A DNA stretch of 5,528 nt from contig CAZANW010000097.1 of NCBI GenBank assembly GCA_964486625.1, forward strand, positions 1-5,528, read 5' to 3'. Below are positions 1-4,004 of the stretch, one piece after another. The translations under genes and the position numbers were made by a program. This DNA is from JAWCQZ01 sp964486625 (GTDB lineage: Archaea; Halobacteriota; Syntropharchaeia; JACQPP01). Within the stretch, counting starts at the first letter, position 1; each line of letters opens with the position of its first letter. A model generated the notes under the pieces. That model was not told where the DNA came from. It worked only from the letters and a program-made list of their open reading frames with translations, and made no database searches.

Positions 1-64
1 GGGTGAACTGGAGGTGCCAGTTCGCGCCGCCGACAGCGTGCGCTGAGTGCGTGAGCTGTTCCAC
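1..64 (-). CDS. tnpA: IS200-like Y1 transposase TnpA, N-terminal fragment (cut by window edge)
   Basis: The visible minus-strand translation from the GTG at 64-62 is (V/M)EQLTHSAHAVGGANWHLQFT, and the next codon begins with C, compatible with Pro. This resembles the start of Y1 transposases, in which a short polar N-terminus leads into the first beta strand ending in a pattern like HxxxxPKYR. These enzymes nick and rejoin single-stranded DNA with one catalytic tyrosine and an HUH motif, both of which would lie beyond the window. The GTG start is preferred because GGAGGT lies 7 nt upstream; an in-frame ATG at 70-68 would sit only 1 nt from it and adds two residues (MK). Identity rests on about 22 residues, so it is probable rather than certain. 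Confidence 0.55.
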   Translation of the reverse strand, partial: MEQLTHSAHAVGGANWHLQFT

Positions 65-71
65 TTTCATC

Positions 72-77
72 ACCTCC
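72..77 (-). promoter_or_regulatory. Strong Shine-Dalgarno of the tnpA start
   Basis: Minus-strand GGAGGT lies 7 nt before the GTG at 64-62 and 1 nt before the ATG at 70-68. It is the strongest ribosome binding site in the window and favours the GTG start. The other genes show weak, crowded or absent Shine-Dalgarno sequences, so this site sets the element apart from its host. Confidence 0.6.
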
Positions 78-131
78 GGAATGTTTTTCTGCCGCGAGGA
101 GCCACGCTATCCGAAGCTTGGTTTCTCGTGG

Positions 132-154
132 GGAGGCCGGTCGTCCCGGCCTCC
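132..154 (-). other. Perfect 9-bp hairpin in the tnpA leader
   Basis: GGAGGCCGG (132-140) pairs perfectly with CCGGCCTCC (146-154) around the 5-nt loop TCGTC. It lies about 55 nt upstream of the tnpA Shine-Dalgarno on the minus strand. In bacterial IS200 the left end carries stem-loops that limit transposase expression by blocking read-through transcription and translation. A similar role here is inference. A weak TATAA (182-178, minus) would place transcription initiation near 154, the foot of this stem. Confidence 0.6.
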
Positions 155-177
155 AAATTCACTATCGGGAGACGGAG

Positions 178-182
178 TTATA
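178..182 (-). promoter_or_regulatory. Candidate TATA box for tnpA
   Basis: Minus-strand TATAA stands in a GC-rich background, and the archaeal TATA-to-start spacing of about 26 nt would put initiation near 154. This is pattern matching on five bases only; no B-recognition element stands out. Confidence 0.25.
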
Positions 183-201
183 GGCTTTCCCGTTACCCCT
201 T

Positions 202-245
202 GTGACGATTCATCCCCGGGCTAAAGCCCGGGGGGTTCTCGTCAC
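202..245 (-). repeat. 44-nt two-part palindrome: IS left-end hairpin, possible pelota terminator
   Basis: The outer arms GTGACGA (202-208) and TCGTCAC (239-245) pair over 7 bp. A symmetric 5-by-5 internal loop follows, then an inner 8-bp stem CCCCGGGC (214-221) with GCCCGGGG (226-233) and a TAAA loop (TTTA on the minus strand). GC-rich hairpins with a TTTA or TTCA loop are typical of IS200/IS605 ends, where TnpA binds the folded strand. It begins 7 nt past the pelota stop codon in the same transcriptional direction, so it could also stop or stabilise the pelota transcript. There is no T-run immediately after the stem, so an intrinsic-terminator role is uncertain. Confidence 0.65.
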
Positions 246-252
246 CTGGCCA

Positions 253-1284
253 CTAAACCGCGAAGCGCAGCAGCGCCGCAATCCCCCCGAGCCCCTTCAA
301 CCTCCTCCCCGGCTCCGCCTCGGTGCCGAAGACCGTCACCCTCCCCCGCGCCTTCTCGACCGCCTCCATCAACACCACTCGGTCGCGCACGAGGTCATCG
401 GTGATGAGGAGGTGCTCCACGGCCCCCTGCGCCGCGGCGGCCTCCACCGGCCCCGCGCCGTAGACCGCCCGGCGCGATTCCCTGGCGACATGGGTGAGGA
501 GGGCGTCGATGAGTTTCGCCTCCTCCGCGAGCCGGTGGCTGGCCACCACCCGGTCCACCGCTCCGGTCCGGAGCAATTCGTTGAAGCCCGGGGGGCCGAC
601 CGAGCGGCAGGTGGCCGCGACCGCCCGGGCGGCGACCGCGGGGTGGCGCTCCTTCAGGTGGGCGAGGAGGTCCTCCTTGGCGAAGCCGGGGCCGGCGACC
701 ACAATGGTCTCGGCTTTCTCCCGGGAGAGGGGCTCCGCGACCTGGCGGAAGAACTCCCCCCGGAGGGAGTCGCGGCCCGGCCCCTTCCCGTAGCCCATCT
801 CGACGGTGAACTTCTCCTCCACGCCCCACGCCCTCAACTCCCCCGCCACGGCGAGCCCCTCCTCGACGGTCACCAGGAGGACGGCGGCCCGGGGCCCGCT
901 CAACGCCTCCTGCACCCGGTCGAGGTGGTGACCCCTCCACTCCTTTTCGATTTCAATCTCGTCGAAGGGCGCGACCGTCAGGGTGTGGTGCCCCCCCGAC
1001 ACCCCCTCGGGGCGGGGCTCGAGGATGCGGCCGGGAATCCGCAGCAGGGTCGCCGAGGGGTGGAACTCGGCGCCCTCGGCCTCGAGGGTGATGCGGACCG
1101 GCCTTCGGTCGGCCGAGGCGCGGGCGCGGTCGGCCCCCGGGGCGGGGGTCTTCCGGGTGGTCCAGCCGGTCACCCGGTCCCCCGGCCCGACCAGGGCGCG
1201 CAGGTGGTAGAGGTCGTCGCCGCTCTCGGGGACGAGGCGGAGGGGGCCGAACCCCTTCCGGAGGCGGCGGAGGGCGAGGCGCAT
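253..1284 (-). CDS. pelA: Pelota (Dom34) ribosome-rescue / mRNA surveillance protein
   Basis: Pelota is a paralogue of the class-1 release factor. With GTP-bound aEF1A it enters the A site of stalled or empty ribosomes, and with ABCE1 it splits them (no-go and non-stop rescue). The 343-residue product matches the usual archaeal length. An Sm-like N-terminal domain spans about 1-125, ending in EIEKEWRGHHLDRVQEAL. An eRF1-like central domain (about 130-260) carries VVAGPGFAKEDL (195-206) and PPGFNELLRTGAVDRV (231-246). The C-terminal domain holds HLLITDDLVRD (291-301) and the hallmark ending EAEPGRRLKGLGGIAALLRF (322-341). As expected for pelota, the central domain has no GGQ motif. The ATG at 1284 was chosen because the open frame continues about 130 low-complexity codons upstream without family similarity, and MRLxxRRLRKG fits the family start. 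A weak GAGG lies about 7 nt upstream. It is divergent from the HD gene and is followed directly by an insertion sequence. Confidence 0.95.
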   Translation of the reverse strand: MRLALRRLRKGFGPLRLVPESGDDLYHLRALVGPGDRVTGWTTRKTPAPGADRARASADRRPVRITLEAEGAEFHPSATLLRIPGRILEPRPEGVSGGHHTLTVAPFDEIEIEKEWRGHHLDRVQEALSGPRAAVLLVTVEEGLAVAGELRAWGVEEKFTVEMGYGKGPGRDSLRGEFFRQVAEPLSREKAETIVVAGPGFAKEDLLAHLKERHPAVAARAVAATCRSVGPPGFNELLRTGAVDRVVASHRLAEEAKLIDALLTHVARESRRAVYGAGPVEAAAAQGAVEHLLITDDLVRDRVVLMEAVEKARGRVTVFGTEAEPGRRLKGLGGIAALLRFAV

Positions 1285-1334
1285 GGGAATGCCTCGTGCG
1301 ATAAAGAGAAGAAGCGGGCGGCCCAGGGGAGGGC
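1285..1334. promoter_or_regulatory. 50-bp divergent intergenic region with one AT-rich patch
   Basis: This spacer must serve both pelota and the HD gene unless their promoters lie inside each other. Its only AT-rich patch is GATAAAGAGAA (1300-1310). Read as plus, the ATAAA centre is about 31 nt before the HD start, which suits an archaeal TATA box giving an almost leaderless transcript. Read as minus, TTTAT is about 20 nt before the pelota ATG, which is short. Before the HD gene, GGGGAGGG (1326-1333) is a purine-rich Shine-Dalgarno crowded against the ATG. The same patch holds an in-frame TAA (1302-1304) that limits the HD gene's start. Confidence 0.35.
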
Positions 1335-2477
1335 ATGAAAGGCGAGGCCACGGCCATCCGCGACCCCCTCTACGGCTACATCCGGGCGGACCCCCTCCTC
1401 CTCGCCATCCTTGACACCCCCGCCCTCCAGCGGCTCCGGCGCATCCGGCAACTCGGATTCGCCCACCTCGTCTATCCCGGCGCGAACCACACCCGGTTCG
1501 AGCACGCCCTCGGCACGTGCCACCTCGCCTCCCTCGTCCCCCTGGGGCGCCGGGAGCCCCTCCGGGGCGAGTTGCGGGTCGCCGCCCTCCTCCACGACGC
1601 GGGCCACGGCCCCTACTCCCACGCCAGCGAGGCGGTATTCCTGCGCTGGACCGGCCGGAGCCACGAGGAGGTCCCGTTCTCACCGGACGTCACGGAGGTC
1701 CTCGAGGCCCACTCCCTCTCCCCGAGGACGGTCCGGGCCCACCTCCGGGGCCGGACCCCCCTGGGACCCCTCCTCTCCAGCGAACTCGATTTGGACCGGA
1801 TGGACTACCTGGTCCGGGACGCCTACTACACCGGGGTCTCCTTCGGCCGGGCCGACGTCACCCGCCTCCTGGGGGAGATGGAGTGGACGGGCCCCCGGCT
1901 CTGCATCCGGGAATCGGGCCTCCGGGCCGCGGAGTCGCTGCTGGTGGCCCGCCTCCTGATGTATCCGGCGGTCTACCTGCACCACGTCTGCCGCATCGCC
2001 GAGGCGATGTTCTGCGCCGGCCTCGGCGCCCTTCTCGAAGCGGGGGCGGACCCGGAGGTGTTGCGCCGGATGGACGACGGCGAGGCGCGTGCGGCGCTGC
2101 TCCGGGCCGGGGGCGTCGCGGCGGAGATGGCGGAGAGGCTCGACTCCCGCCGACTCTACAAGCGGGCCCTCTGGGTCCCGCGGGGCGCGCTCCCCGCCCG
2201 CCTCCCGGCCCCCGCGAAGCTCCGGGGGGAGATTGCGGAGGGGGCGGGGGTGGAGGAGTCGCGGGTCCTGGTGGACATCCCTTCCCCCGAGCCCCCCCTC
2301 GGGGCGTTCCCCGTCCGGACGGGCGCGCGCCTCCGGAGCCTGCGCCGGGCCTCCCCAGTCGCCGCCGCCCTGGACCGGGCCCGCCGGGAGGCGGCGCGGG
2401 CCGGGGTCTATGCGCCCCCAGAGGCGCGGGAGCGGGTGGCGCGGGCGGCCCGGAAAATTCTAAGCACGAAACCCTAA
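1335..2477 (+). CDS. HD-domain phosphohydrolase, SAMHD1/COG1078 type
   Basis: The 380-residue protein belongs to the HD superfamily of metal-dependent phosphohydrolases. N-terminal DPLYGYIRADPLLLAILDTP (10-29) and LQRLRRIRQLGFAHLVYPGA (31-50) are typical of the COG1078/SAMHD1 branch. The metal ligands are all present: H57 in NHTRFEHALG, H87-D88 in LLHDAGHGPYSH, and D154 in ELDLDRMDYLVRD, matching SAMHD1 H167, H206/D207 and D311. Some relatives hydrolyse dNTPs to deoxynucleosides and triphosphate; the substrate here is unknown, so dNTPase activity is an inference. An in-frame TAA at 1302 and the purine-rich site before the ATG support this start. The C-terminal half (about 240-380) is rich in Arg and Ala and less conserved. 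The last residues (KILSTKP) are encoded by the AT-rich repeat that follows, suggesting the original C-terminus was replaced by insertion. Confidence 0.9.
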   Translation: MKGEATAIRDPLYGYIRADPLLLAILDTPALQRLRRIRQLGFAHLVYPGANHTRFEHALGTCHLASLVPLGRREPLRGELRVAALLHDAGHGPYSHASEAVFLRWTGRSHEEVPFSPDVTEVLEAHSLSPRTVRAHLRGRTPLGPLLSSELDLDRMDYLVRDAYYTGVSFGRADVTRLLGEMEWTGPRLCIRESGLRAAESLLVARLLMYPAVYLHHVCRIAEAMFCAGLGALLEAGADPEVLRRMDDGEARAALLRAGGVAAEMAERLDSRRLYKRALWVPRGALPARLPAPAKLRGEIAEGAGVEESRVLVDIPSPEPPLGAFPVRTGARLRSLRRASPVAAALDRARREAARAGVYAPPEARERVARAARKILSTKP

Positions 2478-2588
2478 ATCCTAAACAAAACCAAAATCCA
2501 AGGCACCAAATCTAAAACGGCCGTTTTGAATTTTGGATTTTGAAATTCGGATTTGTTTCGGATTTAGGATTTCGGATTTGGGATTTCA
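2453..2588. repeat. AT-rich, imperfectly palindromic heptamer repeat between convergent genes
   Basis: This block is AT-rich inside a roughly 73% GC neighbourhood. The right arm contains four uninterrupted GGATTTN heptamers (2560-2587), with further copies at 2535-2541 and 2549-2555. The left arm contains the reverse-complement form, for example TAAATCC at 2475-2481. The arms are imperfect inverted repeats around a perfect 14-bp palindrome. Similar tracts, including an edge reading AATTCTAAGCACGAAA, are as far as I recall scattered through many high-GC environmental bacterial and archaeal genomes, where they yield spurious peptides; that is recollection, not a search. No protein is encoded. 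It could be a miniature non-autonomous mobile element, and it could act as a bidirectional terminator through its T-runs. The edges are approximate. Confidence 0.75.
2514..2527. repeat. Perfect 14-bp palindrome at the repeat centre
   Basis: AAAACGGCCGTTTT is fully self-complementary and marks the symmetry axis of the AT-rich element. Transcribed from either side it would form the tip of a hairpin ending in U4, which could aid termination for both convergent genes. Confidence 0.8.
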
Positions 2589-3554
2589 GAACAGGTGGCT
2601 CCGGACGAGCCGCACCCCCGGCCCGGGGCGGCAGACCCGCACCTCGACCCCCGGGACGGCTTCGCGCACCCGCGCCGCCACCCGGGCCGAGCTCCCGCCG
2701 GGCGCGAGGATGTGGAGGTTCGGGCCCGCGTCGAGAGTCCAGGCGCACGGGAGCCCTCCGCGCCTCCACCCCTCCACCGCCTCCATGAGGCGCAGGGTCT
2801 CCCGGCTCCAGTAGACCAGGGGAGGATCGGAGGTGGCCATGACCGCGTGCATGGCGAGGGCGTCCGCTTCCGCGACCCGGGCCAGAGCGGGGAAGTCCCG
2901 CGCCAGGATGGCGGCCCTCACCTCCGGCAGAGTGTATTCGACGAAACGTAGACGGGGTCGGTAGAGTGGTGATGAGCGGGCGCGCCGGTGCCCCTCGGTG
3001 GAGCCCACCTCCTTGGGGGCCCGCGACAGGAGCACCGCCACGTCCCGCAAGTCCCAGTGGCCCGGGGGGGCCAGGGGCCAGGCGGTGCCGTCGATCCCCA
3101 GTTCGGCGAAGCCCCCGAACACCGAACGGGCCGCCGAGCCCGAGCCGAGGCGGGCGACGGCCGAGAGTTGCCGGGGGGAGATGTCGAGGCCCAGGGCCGC
3201 CGAGGCCGCCGCGGCCAGGGCGGCGAACGCGGAGGCGGAGGAGGCGAGGCCCGCCCCGGCGGGGAAGGAGTTGCGCGACGCCACCCGGACCCGGGCGCGG
3301 GTCTTCGCCCTCCGCCGGAGGGGGTCGAGGAGCGCCCGGACCCGCCCCAGGCCCTCTCCCGACAGCGGTTTTCCGTCCACCGTCGCCCCGTCCTGGCCCC
3401 CGGATGCGGAGAAGGAGACGGTGGTGGTCGTGGTCAGCTCCCGGAGGGTGAGGGAGATGGAGGGGTTTGCGGGCATCCGGAGCCGGTCGTCCCGGTTGCC
3501 CCAGTATTTGACAATCGCGATGTTGCTCCCCGCGACGGCGGTGGCCTTTTTCAT
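2586..3554 (-). CDS. mvaD: Diphosphomevalonate or phosphomevalonate decarboxylase (GHMP family)
   Basis: The 322-residue enzyme uses ATP to phosphorylate and decarboxylate a phosphorylated mevalonate, giving isopentenyl phosphate or diphosphate for isoprenoid lipids. Family motifs appear in order: NIAIVKYWGN (11-20), PANPSISLTL (28-37), the GHMP ATP loop SFPAGAGLASSASAF (96-110), GSGSAARSVFGGF (137-149), STEGHRRARSSPLY (185-198) and LDAGPN (274-279), whose Asp275 is the expected catalytic base. Classical enzymes read KYWGKRD; here the Lys is Asn20. Classical STEGM is STEGH. These changes suggest altered phosphate binding, possibly a phosphomevalonate decarboxylase (EC 4.1.1.99) paired with isopentenyl phosphate kinase, as known in haloarchaea and Chloroflexi. 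The start is set by the family; no clear Shine-Dalgarno precedes it, so the mRNA may be leaderless. The stop codon touches the AT-rich repeat. No other pathway gene is in the window. Confidence 0.9.
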   Translation of the reverse strand: MKKATAVAGSNIAIVKYWGNRDDRLRMPANPSISLTLRELTTTTTVSFSASGGQDGATVDGKPLSGEGLGRVRALLDPLRRRAKTRARVRVASRNSFPAGAGLASSASAFAALAAAASAALGLDISPRQLSAVARLGSGSAARSVFGGFAELGIDGTAWPLAPPGHWDLRDVAVLLSRAPKEVGSTEGHRRARSSPLYRPRLRFVEYTLPEVRAAILARDFPALARVAEADALAMHAVMATSDPPLVYWSRETLRLMEAVEGWRRGGLPCAWTLDAGPNLHILAPGGSSARVAARVREAVPGVEVRVCRPGPGVRLVRSHLF

Positions 3555-3575
3555 GGGTCCGGCTAAGATTCCCCG
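3555..3575. promoter_or_regulatory. 21-bp divergent spacer between decarboxylase and zinc-ribbon gene
   Basis: Two divergent start codons lie 21 bp apart with no Shine-Dalgarno for either, so both transcripts are probably leaderless or nearly so. At the usual archaeal TATA distance, each promoter would fall inside the opposite gene's first codons. An in-frame TAA (3564-3566) shows the zinc-ribbon gene cannot start further upstream. Confidence 0.4.
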
Positions 3576-3901
3576 ATGGCTGAAATGTGTTACGTCTGCA
3601 ACGAGGCGACCGACATCGCCTTCCTCCGCCGCATCAAGGAGGAGGGGACCGACGCCGCGGTCTACCAGTGCGCGAAGTGCAAGTCGTTCCTCGTCCGGGG
3701 GGCCATCGCCGAGAAGCAGATGCGGGCGATGACCGTGGGGTGGGACGTCCCCTGGCATGTGGACGACGAGCGGAATCTCTTCCGGTGCAACTACAACAAC
3801 CTCGGCCTGAAGTTCCCGCTGGACAAGGGGTGGACCTGCGACAAGTGCTTCCGGCAGTGCATCTACACGACCCACCTGGGGAAGGGGAGCCTCACCTACA
3901 A
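3576..3901 (+). CDS. Zinc-ribbon protein of unknown function, truncated by assembly gap
   Basis: I do not recognise this family. The 108 visible residues contain eight cysteines: C5-X2-C8, C32-X2-C35, C71, C88-X2-C91 and C95. The three CxxC knuckles plus two single cysteines could bind two zinc ions, as in tandem zinc ribbons. Between the pairs lie an Arg/Lys-rich stretch (18-23), FLVRGAIAEKQMRAM (38-52) and an aromatic segment with WDVPWHVDDERNLF (56-69). There is no signal peptide or membrane segment, so it is probably cytoplasmic. The ATG at 3576 follows an in-frame TAA 12 bases upstream, which fixes the start at this codon or the Met at residue 4. The C-terminus and stop lie in the gap. 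A nucleic-acid-binding or redox role is possible but not shown. Confidence 0.7.
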
Positions 3902-4001
3902 NNNNNNNNNNNNNNNNNNNNNNNNNNNNNNNNNNNNNNNNNNNNNNNNNNNNNNNNNNNNNNNNNNNNNNNNNNNNNNNNNNNNNNNNNNNNNNNNNNN
4001 N
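3902..4001. other. Assembly gap of 100 N
   Basis: Exactly 100 N is the conventional placeholder for a scaffold gap of unknown length. The end of the zinc-ribbon gene and the promoter and leader of the propeller gene fall here, and whole genes could be missing. Any frame continuity across it is meaningless. Confidence 0.97.
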
Positions 4002-4004
4002 CCC

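Larger units (their letters stand above)
1..252 (-). mobile_element. Left end of an IS200/IS605-like insertion sequence (runs off window)
   Basis: Read on the minus strand, this stretch has the layout of the left end of an IS200/IS605-family element: a long imperfect palindrome (202-245), a second perfect hairpin (132-154), a strong Shine-Dalgarno (72-77) and the beginning of a Y1-type transposase reading off position 1. These elements have no terminal inverted repeats; they carry subterminal hairpins that the transposase recognises as single-stranded DNA. Within this stretch the hairpins and the TnpA start are seen directly, while the family assignment rests on the short protein start plus the architecture. 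The outer tip cannot be fixed; it should lie between the hairpin foot and the pelota stop codon, or slightly inside pelota. Whether the element is intact cannot be judged because most of it lies outside the window. Confidence 0.6.

Noticed and set aside
3..224. A 73-codon plus-strand frame at the left edge.
   Set aside because: It runs antisense to the tnpA start and through both hairpins, with no recognisable motif or ribosome binding site.
202..245. The 3' part of a TnpB guide RNA (omega RNA/reRNA) on the minus strand.
   Set aside because: The hairpin looks similar, but the sequence upstream on that strand is pelota with no tnpB remnant, while a tnpA start follows downstream. A left-end hairpin is the simpler reading.
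202..1338. A 378-codon plus-strand frame opposite pelota, and other long antisense frames across the window.
   Set aside because: High GC makes stop codons rare on every frame. These frames are Arg/Pro/Gly-rich, lack motifs and lie opposite well-identified genes.
1285..1683. N-terminal extension of pelota by about 133 codons on the minus strand.
   Set aside because: The extension is Gly/Arg/Pro-rich GC noise antisense to the HD gene. The pelota family begins at MRLxxRRLRKG, and the 343-residue length is normal.
2453..2588. A CRISPR-like array in the repetitive AT-rich block.
   Set aside because: Units are only 7 bp, contiguous, without unique spacers, and arranged as an inverted rather than direct repeat.
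2512..2814. Small frames translating the AT-rich repeat (peptides like FGFRISDLGF or IRNPKSETNP).
   Set aside because: These are translations of the GGATTTN heptamers, a repeat artefact that I recall seeing as spurious proteins in other genomes.
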